The position numbers and the translations under genes are program-made. A DNA stretch of 64,000 nucleotides, from NCBI GenBank assembly GCA_900557555.1, contig USTH01000001.1:1-64000 (forward strand). The letters run 5' to 3'. This stretch comes from an uncultured Prevotellaceae bacterium. Its GTDB lineage: Bacteria; Bacteroidota; Bacteroidia; Bacteroidales; Bacteroidaceae. Positions 36,099 to 45,074 of this stretch are shown one piece after another; within the stretch, counting starts at the first letter, position 1, and each line of letters begins with the position of its first letter. The notes below the pieces were generated by a model that saw only the letters and a list, made by a program, of their open reading frames with translations, was not told the DNA's origin and ran no database searches.

Positions 36099-36800
36099 AT
36101 GAAACTGGTGCGCCTTACAGTAATCACTTTAATCTCCTTGCTGTCGCCATTGTTTATACAGGCACAGGAAGATGCAGACTTCCGCATGGAGATTGGAGGC
36201 GGCATTGGCGCAGGCTTTTACTTGGGCGACTTCAACAACCGCATATTCTCTAATCAAAAGCCTGCTGCAAGTGCATACTGGCGCTATCTCTTTGACCACT
36301 ACAATTCACTAAAGGTGTCACTGTCATACACAGGTATAAAAGGGTCTACCAATGACCACGACAGCTTCTATCCCCAGAATCCCGGTGACAACCAAACCAG
36401 TGCTACACCACTGAAATACGCATTTACCGGCAGCGTCATAGACCTAAGCTGCATGTACGAAATCAATTTCTTTCCATACGGTTTTTATCAAGACTTCTTC
36501 GGCCACAAACGTCTGACCCCCTTTCTGCAACTGGGCGCTGGCATGGCATACGCCAGCAAGGGAAAAGGAGTGGCCTTTAACATCCCGATGGGCTGTGGCA
36601 TAAAGTATCGGGTCTCACGCAGGGTCAACATGTCTCTCGACTGGGCCATGCACTTCAGTCTCTCTGACAAACTCGACGGTGTTGAAGACCCGTTGGGCAT
36701 AAAATCGTCTGGATTTAAAAACAAAGACCACTTTGGCATCACCATGCTCACAGTCACCTATAGCTTTGCGCCAAGATGCCAGAATTGCAACAAAGACTAA
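36099..36800 (+). CDS. DUF6089-like outer-membrane protein
   Basis: A 233-residue protein with a signal peptide ([18 protein letters not shown]). It contains [68 protein letters not shown] and [21 protein letters not shown], a pattern of beta strands of an eight-stranded outer-membrane barrel. It ends [11 protein letters not shown] with two Cys, reminiscent of DUF6089 proteins encoded before uppS and bamA in Bacteroidales. It starts 4 bp after the preceding gene stop. Confidence 0.75.
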   Translation: MKLVRLTVITLISLLSPLFIQAQEDADFRMEIGGGIGAGFYLGDFNNRIFSNQKPAASAYWRYLFDHYNSLKVSLSYTGIKGSTNDHDSFYPQNPGDNQTSATPLKYAFTGSVIDLSCMYEINFFPYGFYQDFFGHKRLTPFLQLGAGMAYASKGKGVAFNIPMGCGIKYRVSRRVNMSLDWAMHFSLSDKLDGVEDPLGIKSSGFKNKDHFGITMLTVTYSFAPRCQNCNKD

Positions 36801-36813
36801 CCGCCAACAAGCA

Positions 36814-37554
36814 ATGACGAACAACAACACCAATATAGATTGGCACAACATACCGCGGCATATTGCCATCATTATGGACGGCAATGGAAGATGGGCGCGC
36901 AAACAAGGGCTTGACCGGACAATAGGCCACCAGCAAGGAGTGGAGACAGTAAAGAAAATCACGGAACTCTGCGCACGTATCGGAGTGAAATACCTTACAC
37001 TCTACACTTTCTCTACCGAAAACTGGAAACGACCATCACAAGAAGTGGCAGCCTTGATGGGGCTCGTACTCGACTCGTTGGAAGAACAAATATTCATGGC
37101 CAACAACATTAGGTTTCGCATGATTGGCGACAGCCTTCGACTGCCCGAAAACGTACGCAATCGCATCAAGCAATGCGAACAACATACTGCCGCCAACGAC
37201 AAAATGACCATGGTTATTGCCATGAGCTACTCTTCACGATGGGAAATCACCCAAGCCACCAGAGCCATTGTACAACAAGTGGCAGATGGGCAACTGAGTG
37301 CAGACGACATCACAGAAGACACCATTGCGCACAACCTGACGACATCATTCATGCCAGACCCAGACCTGCTCATACGTACCGGTGGCGAACTCAGGCTAAG
37401 CAACTATCTCCTTTGGCAGTGCGCCTACACCGAGTTGTACTTCTGCGACACTTTCTGGCCAGACTTTGGCGAACAGGACTTACTCAACGCAATTACCGCC
37501 TACCAACAGAGGGAGAGGAGATTCGGCAAGACCAGCGAACAAGTCTCACAATAA
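36814..37554 (+). CDS. uppS: isoprenyl transferase (undecaprenyl diphosphate synthase)
   Basis: Condenses isopentenyl diphosphate onto farnesyl diphosphate to give the C55 lipid carrier used for peptidoglycan and surface glycan synthesis. The chosen start gives 246 residues. Motifs are [15 protein letters not shown] (catalytic Asp), [22 protein letters not shown] and [30 protein letters not shown], all typical of cis-prenyltransferases. An upstream in-frame ATG at 36733 lies inside the preceding gene and is rejected. bamA follows after 73 bp. Confidence 0.95.
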   Translation: MTNNNTNIDWHNIPRHIAIIMDGNGRWARKQGLDRTIGHQQGVETVKKITELCARIGVKYLTLYTFSTENWKRPSQEVAALMGLVLDSLEEQIFMANNIRFRMIGDSLRLPENVRNRIKQCEQHTAANDKMTMVIAMSYSSRWEITQATRAIVQQVADGQLSADDITEDTIAHNLTTSFMPDPDLLIRTGGELRLSNYLLWQCAYTELYFCDTFWPDFGEQDLLNAITAYQQRERRFGKTSEQVSQ

Positions 37555-37627
37555 TAACCGCAAGCACAAAACCCAATACAAGATAAGCACCCCTCTATAA
37601 ACCATATTATAGAAACAACTCTTTCAG

Positions 37628-40237
37628 ATGAAGCACGTTTTTCAATCCATATTGTTTTGCCTCGCACTGACCGCTGCCAACGCCCAAAACCAGGCAAACA
37701 CAACAAAACCCGACATCGAATATTCCATCAACACACGCAACTACATCCTCGGAGGCGTAACAATTGACGGGGTCAACGACTATGACTACGACCAGCTGCT
37801 CAGAATATCAGGACTCGTCATAGGGCAAACCATTACCTTTCCTAAAGCAGAAGGTGAAGTGACAACAGCCCTGCGCAACTTATGGGACCAGCGAGTATTC
37901 TCGGATGTAAGCATAACAGCCGACAGCATTGTAGGACGTAACATCTATCTGCACATTCAACTTGCACCCCACCCTAAACTATCTTCTGTAACCTACAGCG
38001 GAATCAAAAAATCTGAACGAGAAGACCTTGAAGAGATCTTTCCGCTTAAAGAAGGCAGCGTAATCTCGGTAGACGTGATAAACCGTATAAAGTTTGTCAT
38101 CAACAAACACTTCGGGGAAAAAGGATTCAAAAATGTCACAACAGAAGTAATACAGCGCAATGACCCTAAAGACAAAAACAAGGTCACACTCGAGATAGAC
38201 ATCGACAAACACGAGAAAGTCAAGGTGCACCGCATCTACATTACCGGAGCCGACCAAGACAAAATTAACAAGCTCAAGGCATCGATGAAGAAAACACGCG
38301 AGTCGGGCAAGTTGCGCAACATTCTGAAGAGCAAGAAATTCATAGAAGAAAAATACAAGGAAGACAAAGCCCTCTTCATCAAACGCTATAACTCATGGGG
38401 CTATCGCGATGCCTATATCGTAAAAGACAGTATTGTTCCCTACGACGACAAGCACATCGACATATACCTCAATGTCAGCCAGGGCGAAAAATACTATGTG
38501 CGCAACATTTCGTGGATAGGCAACTCCATATACTCAACCGACGCCCTCAACAACAGCCTCGCCCTTAACAAAGGCGATGTCTACAATCAGGAACAGTTAG
38601 AAAAACGCCTTCACGAGGATGCCAACTCCATTGGCAACGAATACTATAACAACGGATACGTGTTCAGCAGCATAGAACCTGTTGAGACACAAGTTGTAGG
38701 CGACTCCATTGATCTGGAAATACGCATCCGCGAAGGTAAGCAAGCCACACTCAACAAAGTGGCCATTCTCGGCAACGAATACGTTTTTGAGGATGTGATA
38801 CGCCGTGAGCTGCGCACCAAACCCGGTGACCTTTTCAGCAAAGATGCCATCATGCGCTCACTCACCGACCTTGGTCAGATGGGCCACTTCGACCCCGAAA
38901 AACTTGAGCCAGACATCAAGCCCAACGAGTCAGACGGAACCGTGGACATCACCTACAAACTGTCGCCTAAATCAAGCGACCAAGTTGAATTCTCCATGGG
39001 CTATGGTACCACTGGCATCACAGGGCGTATAGCTGTGAAGTTCACAAACTTCGCCATACAGGAACTTTTCAAGAAACACGCAACAAGCCGCAAACTTCTG
39101 CCACAAGGCGAAGGACAGACCGTAGAACTGGCAGCCCAAACAAACGGCACATATTACCAGCAATACAGTCTCTCGTTTCTGGATCCGTGGTTCGGCCGCA
39201 AGCGTCCCAACCAATTCTCTGCAAGCCTGTTCTATAGCAAGCAGACCGATGTAAACAGCAATTACTACAACTCGGCCTACTACAACAACTACTACAACAG
39301 CATCTACGGATATGGCACATCGTCGGGCAACTACAACTACGCCGACTTCTATGACCCTGACAAGTATGTACAGATTTTGGGTGGAACTGTAGGTTGGGGC
39401 AAACGTCTGCGCTGGCCCGATGACTTCTTCACATTCTCTGTGATGGCAACATTCCAACGCTACATTCTGAAACAGTGGCAGTATTTCATAATGACCGATG
39501 GCAACTGCAATAACTTCAACCTCACATTCAGCCTCAACCGCAACTCATCAGACCAGCCGTTCTTCCCGAGAAAAGGTTCAGACTTCTCATTGAGCGTTTC
39601 AGCCACTCCGCCATACTCGCTGTGGGACAACAAAAAATATTCTGCTCTTGCCAACAACAGAAACTCCGCTACTTACCAACGAGAGATGAAGGAGAAATAC
39701 CGCTGGGTGGAATACCACAAATGGAAATTCCGCCTAAAGACATATACCGCACTTACCAACGCCAACAAGTGCCCCGTCCTCATGACACGCACAGAATTCG
39801 GCATTCTTGGCTACTACAATCGCCACAAACCGTCTCCGTTTGAAACATTCTATATGGGCGGTGATGGCATGTCAGGCTATTCCTACGGCTACGCCACCGA
39901 AACAATCGGTTTGCGCGGTTATGACAACGGCTCGCTAACCCCGGCCGGCAATGAAGGCTACGCATACAGCCGCATGAGCCTTGAGATACGCTATCCCCTC
40001 ATGTTGGAGTCTACAAGCATCTACGCTCTAGGATTTCTTGAAGGCGGAAACGCATGGACACGAACCTCAAAGTTCAACCCCTTCGACATGAAACGTTCTG
40101 CCGGAGTCGGCGTACGTCTCTTCTTGCCAATGATAGGCATGATGGGTATAGACTGGGCCTATGGCTTTGACAAGGTATTTGGCACAAGATCTTCGTCAGG
40201 TTCACAGTTCCACTTTATTATTGGACAGGAATTCTAA
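37628..40237 (+). CDS. bamA: outer-membrane protein assembly factor BamA
   Basis: Omp85-family core of the machine that folds barrel proteins into the outer membrane. The 869-residue protein has a signal peptide (ILFCLALTAANAQ). POTRA domains fill roughly residues 30-450: YILGGVTIDGVNDYDYDQLLR, KLSSVTYSGIKKSEREDLEEIF, VRNISWIGNSIYSTDALNN and LNKVAILGNEYVFEDVIRREL. A 16-stranded barrel follows. GLRGYDNGS is the VRGF-like loop motif and GIDWAYGFD closes the barrel, with a terminal QFHFIIGQEF. A Tyr/Asn-rich insert near residue 540 is the most variable part. Two skp-like genes follow. Confidence 0.95.
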   Translation: MKHVFQSILFCLALTAANAQNQANTTKPDIEYSINTRNYILGGVTIDGVNDYDYDQLLRISGLVIGQTITFPKAEGEVTTALRNLWDQRVFSDVSITADSIVGRNIYLHIQLAPHPKLSSVTYSGIKKSEREDLEEIFPLKEGSVISVDVINRIKFVINKHFGEKGFKNVTTEVIQRNDPKDKNKVTLEIDIDKHEKVKVHRIYITGADQDKINKLKASMKKTRESGKLRNILKSKKFIEEKYKEDKALFIKRYNSWGYRDAYIVKDSIVPYDDKHIDIYLNVSQGEKYYVRNISWIGNSIYSTDALNNSLALNKGDVYNQEQLEKRLHEDANSIGNEYYNNGYVFSSIEPVETQVVGDSIDLEIRIREGKQATLNKVAILGNEYVFEDVIRRELRTKPGDLFSKDAIMRSLTDLGQMGHFDPEKLEPDIKPNESDGTVDITYKLSPKSSDQVEFSMGYGTTGITGRIAVKFTNFAIQELFKKHATSRKLLPQGEGQTVELAAQTNGTYYQQYSLSFLDPWFGRKRPNQFSASLFYSKQTDVNSNYYNSAYYNNYYNSIYGYGTSSGNYNYADFYDPDKYVQILGGTVGWGKRLRWPDDFFTFSVMATFQRYILKQWQYFIMTDGNCNNFNLTFSLNRNSSDQPFFPRKGSDFSLSVSATPPYSLWDNKKYSALANNRNSATYQREMKEKYRWVEYHKWKFRLKTYTALTNANKCPVLMTRTEFGILGYYNRHKPSPFETFYMGGDGMSGYSYGYATETIGLRGYDNGSLTPAGNEGYAYSRMSLEIRYPLMLESTSIYALGFLEGGNAWTRTSKFNPFDMKRSAGVGVRLFLPMIGMMGIDWAYGFDKVFGTRSSSGSQFHFIIGQEF

Positions 40238-40260
40238 ATAACACAACATATTATTTTGTC

Positions 40261-40776
40261 ATGAAAAAGATTATCACGTTGCTGCTGCTTGCCTCCGCAG
40301 CCATCATGCCATCTATGGCACAGAAATTTGCCCTCGTAGACATGGAATACATACTCAAGAACATACCTGCATACGAGCGTGCAAACGAACAGCTCAACCA
40401 GACATCAAAGAAATGGCAGGCCGAAGTCGAAGCCGTCAACCTGCAAGCCCAGACTCTCTACAAAAACTACCAGAACGAAGTGGTGTTCCTTTCTGCCGAG
40501 CAAAAGAAAACACGCGAAGAAGAAATACTGAAAAAAGAAAAAGAAGCGTCAGACCTCAAGAAAAAATATTTCGCACCAGAGGGAGAACTTTTCAAGAAGC
40601 GTGAGAGCCTCGTTGGACCCATACAAGACGAAATCTACAATGCCGTCAAGGCCATAGCCGAACAAAAAGGCTACCAGCTTATCTTAGACCGCGCAAGCGA
40701 CAATGGCATCGTCTTTGCCTCACCATCTGCCGACATTTCTAACGATGTGCTTGCCAAATTGGGATATTCCAAATAA
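40261..40776 (+). CDS. OmpH/Skp family periplasmic chaperone, first copy
   Basis: Periplasmic holdase for unfolded outer-membrane proteins. The 171-residue protein has a signal peptide (LLLLASAAIMPSMAQ), then KFALVDMEYILKNIPAYERA and a long charged coiled coil (about 45-130), ending YQLILDRASDNGIVFASPSADIS, the Skp core strand. It lies 23 bp after bamA, consistent with joint function in barrel assembly. A second, similar gene follows, apparently with its own promoter. Confidence 0.9.
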   Translation: MKKIITLLLLASAAIMPSMAQKFALVDMEYILKNIPAYERANEQLNQTSKKWQAEVEAVNLQAQTLYKNYQNEVVFLSAEQKKTREEEILKKEKEASDLKKKYFAPEGELFKKRESLVGPIQDEIYNAVKAIAEQKGYQLILDRASDNGIVFASPSADISNDVLAKLGYSK

Positions 40777-40790
40777 AAAAGCTATCTTTG
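40759..40790 (+). promoter_or_regulatory. candidate promoter for second skp-like gene
   Basis: TTGG (40759-40762), then 20 bp, then TATCTTTG (40783-40790). The spacing and -7 box match the Bacteroidetes TTTG-N19-21-TAnnTTTG pattern. It overlaps the 3' end of the first skp-like gene. Confidence 0.5.
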
Positions 40791-40828
40791 CAAGTCTAAA
40801 ACAATAATCTTAAAATAATTACTTCACA

Positions 40829-41326
40829 ATGAAAAAAATTATCCTCGCTGCGCTTTTGCTTGCGCCAATGACTATGTTCGCACAAAAGTTCGGTCATTTC
40901 AATTCACAAACCCTCATGCAGGAAATGCCGGAAGTAAAGGCCCTACAGACTGAGATGCAGAACATCGAGAAACAATACGACAAAGAACTCGAAACAATGC
41001 AAACAGAACTCAAAAACAAATACACTGCCTATATGACCCAAAAGGACTCTTTGCCACAAGGAGTGCAGCTGCGCCGCGAGCAGGAAATCACTGACCTGCA
41101 GCAACGCCTCCAGCAAACCTCGCAGACCTACAAAGAAGACTTTGAGAAGCAGTACACAGAGAAGATGCAGCCAATACAGCAGAAGATAATGAACGCCATC
41201 AAAGAAATAGGCGAGGCAGGCGGCTATGTATACATCATGGACCTCACCAACGGCATCCCGTATGTATCAACAACACTCTCTACTGATATAACTGCTGAAC
41301 TAAAGGCAAAACTCGGAATGAAATAA
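40829..41326 (+). CDS. OmpH/Skp family periplasmic chaperone, second copy
   Basis: A 165-residue paralogue of the preceding gene (signal LAALLLAPMTMFAQ; KFGHFNSQTLMQEMPEVKALQ; Gln-rich coiled coil about 40-125; GGYVYIMDLTNGIPYVST). Paired Skp genes downstream of bamA are common in Bacteroidales. The Gln content of this coiled coil is notably higher than in the first copy, so the two may bind different clients. Two hairpins lie downstream. Confidence 0.9.
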   Translation: MKKIILAALLLAPMTMFAQKFGHFNSQTLMQEMPEVKALQTEMQNIEKQYDKELETMQTELKNKYTAYMTQKDSLPQGVQLRREQEITDLQQRLQQTSQTYKEDFEKQYTEKMQPIQQKIMNAIKEIGEAGGYVYIMDLTNGIPYVSTTLSTDITAELKAKLGMK

Positions 41327-41345
41327 AGGAGAGACCTCCTTTTCT
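41325..41345 (+). terminator. short terminator after skp pair
   Basis: AAAGGAG and CTCCTTTT form a stem around the skp stop region, followed by a short T stretch. It is a weak but suitable end for the lipoprotein-uppS-bamA-skp run. Confidence 0.55.
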
Positions 41346-41366
41346 ATTTACACAAACACACGACAA

Positions 41367-41409
41367 ATAAGGGTTCAAATCTCGCACACAGGCGGATTTG
41401 AACCCTTAT
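41367..41409. repeat. 15-bp inverted repeat
   Basis: Arms 41367-41381 (ATAAGGGTTCAAATC) and 41395-41409 are perfectly complementary, separated by a 13-base loop. Similarity continues beyond the arms after a 2-base offset (CGACAAATAAG against CTTATGTCG). There is no T run, so it is not a classical terminator. Confidence 0.65.
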
Positions 41410-41479
41410 GTCGTATTATCTTGCCGGGAACAAATTTATTGTCTCAAAGAAACTGACTGCCAGCTTTCTGAAACGATTT

Positions 41480-41505
41480 AAACCAAATCGGTCGTTAAGA
41501 CTTAT
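41480..41505. repeat. dispersed inverted-terminus repeat, copy F (half element)
   Basis: AAACCAAATCGGTCGTTAAG matches one terminus of the dispersed repeat with a few changes. No facing terminus follows; the 22-bp palindrome array begins 18 bp later. Confidence 0.55.
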
Positions 41506-41522
41506 TGAGTTAATCATTGGCA

Positions 41523-41600
41523 TTTCGGCCGAAATCGACATCCCTTTCGGCCGAAATGTGATTGCGTTTCCACCGAAATGCAACTGCGTTTCGGCCGAAA
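41523..41600. repeat. four 12-bp palindromes at exact 22-bp spacing
   Basis: TTTCGGCCGAAA occurs at 41523, 41545 and 41589, and a variant TTTCCACCGAAA at 41567. The starts are exactly 22 bp apart; the intervening 10-base stretches differ (partly shared ending TTGCG or CTGCG). It lies between the 3' ends of the second skp-like gene and apt, so not at a promoter of either. Confidence 0.85.
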
Positions 41601-41662
41601 CGAATGAGTCAGGTCTGATTTACCAAAGCTTGCATCAACGGCAGGCGGCATAAAAATATATA

Positions 41663-41701
41663 CCGTTCATTTCCCAAGGCTTAGCCTCGGGAAATGAACG
41701 G
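41663..41701 (-). terminator. nested hairpin, probable apt terminator
   Basis: CCGTTCATTTCCC (41663-41675) pairs perfectly with 41689-41701. The loop holds a second stem AGGC-TTA-GCCT. On the minus strand the stem is followed by TATATATTTTTAT, so it suits termination of apt, which ends 57 bp away. Confidence 0.7.
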
Positions 41702-41757
41702 CCGTGCTTAGGCCCTCCCTTTATCCCACCTGCGACAAATATAAGGAACAAGTCAAG

Positions 41758-42297
41758 CTACTCGGTCACCACAGTATAGAGCGGCAGTTCCTTTGGAAAT
41801 ACATCGCGCCCATGCAGTCCCTCGTCGGTTATTTCAAGGAGAAATGAGGCGTACACCGCCTTTGGGTTGAACTGTTTAACCAATTTGTAGGCGGCCAATG
41901 CAGTGCCGCCAGTAGCAAGGAGATCATCATGAATCAATACAACATCGTCTGTACTGATGGCGTCTTCTGCCATCTCAATGGTATCTGTGCCATACTCCTT
42001 GGTATAGGTCTCACTTTTGGTCTTGACTGGCAGCTTGCCTGGCTTGCGGGCCATAACAATTCCCACGTGGAGCATTTTCGCCAAAATAGCCCCTACAAGA
42101 AAGCCTCTTGACTCAAGGCACACCACCTTTGTTATACCCTTGTCGGCATATTGGCGATACAGGTCGTCAGCCATTATATTGATACTATCGGGATCCATCA
42201 GCCACGATGAGATGTCGCGAAACAAGATTCCTTCCTTAGGGAAATCCTTTATTCTGCGCAATTTGTCACTAAGATATTGTTTTTCGTTTTCTTCCAT
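41758..42297 (-). CDS. apt: adenine phosphoribosyltransferase
   Basis: Converts adenine and PRPP to AMP in purine salvage, in the cytoplasm. The 179-residue protein has IKDFPKEGILFRDISSWL, the flexible catalytic region PVKTKSETYTKEYGTDTIEM, and the PRPP loop VVLIHDDLLATGGTALAA, all diagnostic of Apt. Length is normal. It is a single gene on the minus strand, with a hairpin terminator. Confidence 0.95.
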   Translation of the reverse strand: MEENEKQYLSDKLRRIKDFPKEGILFRDISSWLMDPDSINIMADDLYRQYADKGITKVVCLESRGFLVGAILAKMLHVGIVMARKPGKLPVKTKSETYTKEYGTDTIEMAEDAISTDDVVLIHDDLLATGGTALAAYKLVKQFNPKAVYASFLLEITDEGLHGRDVFPKELPLYTVVTE

Positions 42298-42404
42298 TAC
42301 GTTTTAATGAATAACTATAATGCAAATATAGCCACATTTGCTCAAATTACAGACAATAAAGCCGAAAAACAGTCGCCGAGAGTGAACTTTCAACATATTT
42401 ATAT

Positions 42405-42412
42405 TATATTTG
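42405..42412 (+). promoter_or_regulatory. candidate -7 box for GH31 gene
   Basis: TATATTTG, a perfect TAnnTTTG match, 34 bp upstream of the ATG at 42447. Confidence 0.45.
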
Positions 42413-42446
42413 TGCCAATAATATCTAACTACTAACTGACAACATT

Positions 42447-44966
42447 ATGAAACTTCGCTTCCTCTCAATTTTTATGGTTGCCTTGGCCACCTGCCATAAT
42501 GTCCATTCACAGTACAGTAATGTGGCCTACAAAGACGGCACGGTAAGATTTACTGTCATTACTGACGGGGCTGTCAGGCTTGAGTACTCCCCCACCGGAC
42601 AATTTACAGACAACGCCTCACAGGTGGCAGTGATACGTTCCTATCCGAAGAGCGACTACACCGTCAGGCAATACGGCTCTACTGTAACCGTCAGCACACC
42701 CAAAATGGTTGTTAGGTACAAAAAGGGCAGTGGCAAGTTTACTTCCCAAAACATAAGCATCACCTCCGCCAAAGGGCAGCCACCATTCAGGTGGACACCA
42801 GGAGTAAAGGATACTCTCAACCTTAAGGGCACTTACCGTACTCTTGACGGCTTTGACGGAGAATATTGTGGCAACTTCAAGATGCCGCTGTGTCAAGGTG
42901 TGTTGTCACGCTCGGGGTGGACACTGATTGACGACTCGAAATCATACCTCTTTGACAATGACAAGGAATGGCCTTGGGTAACAGAACGTCCACAGACAAC
43001 CGACAGTCAAGACATGTACTTCATGGCCTACGGCACCGACTACAAACAAGCCCTCAAAGACTTTACCGTCTTTGCCGGCAAGGTCCCCCTGCCGCCCCGC
43101 TATGCATTCGGTTACTGGTGGAGTAGATATTGGAGCTACTCCGACACAGAACTGCGCCAACATCTTGACCACTTTGACAACTGGAACATTCCGCTTGATG
43201 TGCTCGTAATTGACATGGACTGGCACTACAGCGACGGAGTTAGAGGCGGTTGGACAGGCTACACGTGGAACAAGCAGCTGTTTCCCGACCCCTACAAGTT
43301 TCTTAATTACCTGCGTGATGAGCGCAAACTCAAGGTGACTCTCAATATACACCCTGCCGATGGCATACGCCCATTTGATACTCCATTTAAGATGATGGCA
43401 GACTATATGGGTGCAGACACTTCCAAGACCAGCCAAATTCCCTATGAAGGCAGTAACAAGAAATTTATGAGCGGACTGCTCGACAAAGTGCTTCGCCCCA
43501 TGAACGAGCAGGGGGTCAGTTTCTGGTGGCTCGACTGGCAACAGTTCATGAACGACCGCAAACTTACCAATCTCAGCAACACGTGGTGGATAAACTACGC
43601 ATTCTTCTCCTACATGCAAAGAAAACAGTCTGCCCGTCCAATGCTCTACCACCGTTGGGGAGGGTTGGGCAACCACCGCTACCAGATAGGATTCTCTGGC
43701 GACAGCCACATCACATGGAACAGTTTGAAATTCCAACCATACTTCAACTCTACCGCCTCAAATGTGTTGTACGGATATTGGAGCCATGACATCGGTGGGC
43801 ATCAGGGAAACGGTATCGATCCCGAACTATATGTCAGATGGATGCAGTTCGGAGCCCTAAGCCCCATTCTGCGCACCCACTCCACTAAACAGGCCAACCT
43901 CAACAAGGAGCCATGGACGTTTGACTATAAGACTTGTGACATTCTGCGCCAGATTGTTTTTGACCGCTACGCAATGGCACCGTACATCTACACCATGGCG
44001 CGTAAAACCTATGACGATGCGGTATCGCTCTGCCGCCCCATGTACTACGATTATGCTACAGATCAGAAAGCATACGACTGCAAATACCAATATATGTTTG
44101 GCGATCAGATGCTCGTCTGCCCTATCGGAGAGCCGATGAAAGACCGTCAGTCAACCGTCAGTGTATGGCTTCCGGAAGGCAACGACTGGTATGAAGTGTC
44201 AACTGGCACACTGCTCAACGGGAACCAGGAAGCGAAACGTATCTTCCTGCTTGATGAATATCCGCTGTATGTAAAAGCCGGCAGCATACTGCCTACCTAT
44301 ACCAACCACGTCAAAAACTTGCAAGGCAACGAGAACAGCCTTACACTGACGGTGTATCCCGGCGCAGACAATGGTGAGTTCACTCTCTACGAAGATGCTG
44401 GCGACAGCAAGGACTATGACACACAATATGCCACCACACGGTTCTCACAAAAACGGCAGAATAACACGCTGACTGTAGACATCGCTCCACGCAAGGGATT
44501 CTACACTGGCATGCCCACCACCCGTAAATGGCGTATCAAAGTGCTCTGCTCGCAGATGCCGCTGAAAGTCCAGCTCGGACAGACAGACATCAAATACACC
44601 TATGACGCCAAAGATTTGGCCCTGCTGATAGACCTGCCAGAAGTTCAGGCCACCAACGCTCAGACTCTAATAATAACCTATCCGCACTACGCCAATGCCA
44701 CAGACCTTGCCGACGGCACTGTCGGGCAGATGAGACGCGCCGCCAACGCCCTCATAGATTACAGAAAAAAGAACTGCAGCCTTAACCGTACTGACGAACT
44801 TGCATCTATGGAGACAGTGGCGGAGGCTATTAACTACAACCCTCAGGAACTGAACAGGATAGTCAGTGACTTCCGCCAGAGCCTCAAGCAGTTATCCAAA
44901 ATCCTTAACGATAATAAAATCAACGGACAAGACTCCACAACAATTCTGAGAGCTATGGGCATGTAG
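42447..44966 (+). CDS. glycoside hydrolase family 31 protein (alpha-glycosidase)
   Basis: An 839-residue exported enzyme (signal MKLRFLSIFMVALATCHNVHS). It has an N-terminal beta domain (about 25-210) and a TIM barrel with the GH31 nucleophile Asp363 in FWWLDWQQF and the acid/base Asp419 in GFSGDSHITW, followed by SHDIGGHQG. A C-terminal beta domain (about 560-720) carries LPEGNDWYEVSTGTLLNG and YPLYVKAGSILP. An unusual helical tail (about 750-839) is extra. The family includes alpha-glucosidases, alpha-xylosidases and alpha-N-acetylgalactosaminidases. WLDWQQ in place of the common WxDMNE-type block makes the substrate uncertain. It has its own promoter and a strong terminator, and no SusC/SusD pair lies nearby. 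Confidence 0.9.
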   Translation: MKLRFLSIFMVALATCHNVHSQYSNVAYKDGTVRFTVITDGAVRLEYSPTGQFTDNASQVAVIRSYPKSDYTVRQYGSTVTVSTPKMVVRYKKGSGKFTSQNISITSAKGQPPFRWTPGVKDTLNLKGTYRTLDGFDGEYCGNFKMPLCQGVLSRSGWTLIDDSKSYLFDNDKEWPWVTERPQTTDSQDMYFMAYGTDYKQALKDFTVFAGKVPLPPRYAFGYWWSRYWSYSDTELRQHLDHFDNWNIPLDVLVIDMDWHYSDGVRGGWTGYTWNKQLFPDPYKFLNYLRDERKLKVTLNIHPADGIRPFDTPFKMMADYMGADTSKTSQIPYEGSNKKFMSGLLDKVLRPMNEQGVSFWWLDWQQFMNDRKLTNLSNTWWINYAFFSYMQRKQSARPMLYHRWGGLGNHRYQIGFSGDSHITWNSLKFQPYFNSTASNVLYGYWSHDIGGHQGNGIDPELYVRWMQFGALSPILRTHSTKQANLNKEPWTFDYKTCDILRQIVFDRYAMAPYIYTMARKTYDDAVSLCRPMYYDYATDQKAYDCKYQYMFGDQMLVCPIGEPMKDRQSTVSVWLPEGNDWYEVSTGTLLNGNQEAKRIFLLDEYPLYVKAGSILPTYTNHVKNLQGNENSLTLTVYPGADNGEFTLYEDAGDSKDYDTQYATTRFSQKRQNNTLTVDIAPRKGFYTGMPTTRKWRIKVLCSQMPLKVQLGQTDIKYTYDAKDLALLIDLPEVQATNAQTLIITYPHYANATDLADGTVGQMRRAANALIDYRKKNCSLNRTDELASMETVAEAINYNPQELNRIVSDFRQSLKQLSKILNDNKINGQDSTTILRAMGM

Positions 44967-45000
44967 CCCCAAAAATGTTTACCTGTGTGTCTGACACGCC

Positions 45001-45053
45001 CACAAACAAAAAGTCCCTCAACCATCGTTTGGTTGAGGGACTTTTTGTTTGTG
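45001..45053. terminator. strong bidirectional terminator
   Basis: A perfect 24-bp inverted repeat (45001-45024 and 45030-45053) with a 5-base loop; the stem contains A5 and T5 tracts. It separates the GH31 gene from the convergent small secreted-protein gene and can serve both. Confidence 0.92.
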
Positions 45054-45074
45054 GAAATCAGGCTGGCAGCAAAA

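Larger units (their letters stand above)
41327..41757. other. skp-apt convergent intergenic region
   Basis: A 431-bp gap between convergent genes holding, in order, a short terminator, a 15-bp inverted repeat, repeat copy F, the 22-bp palindrome array and a nested hairpin at 41663-41701. The open frame at 41408-41653 runs through these repeats and is not credible as a gene. This is the most repeat-dense intergenic stretch of the window. Confidence 0.6.

Noticed and set aside
41367..41409. GGGTTCAAATC arm as part of a tRNA T-arm or attachment site
   Set aside because: The sequence forms a symmetrical 15-bp hairpin with no acceptor, D or anticodon arms; no integrase is nearby.
41523..41600. 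Palindrome array as a CRISPR array
   Set aside because: The repeated unit is 12 bp with 10-base intervals, far too short for a CRISPR repeat and spacer, and no cas genes are present.
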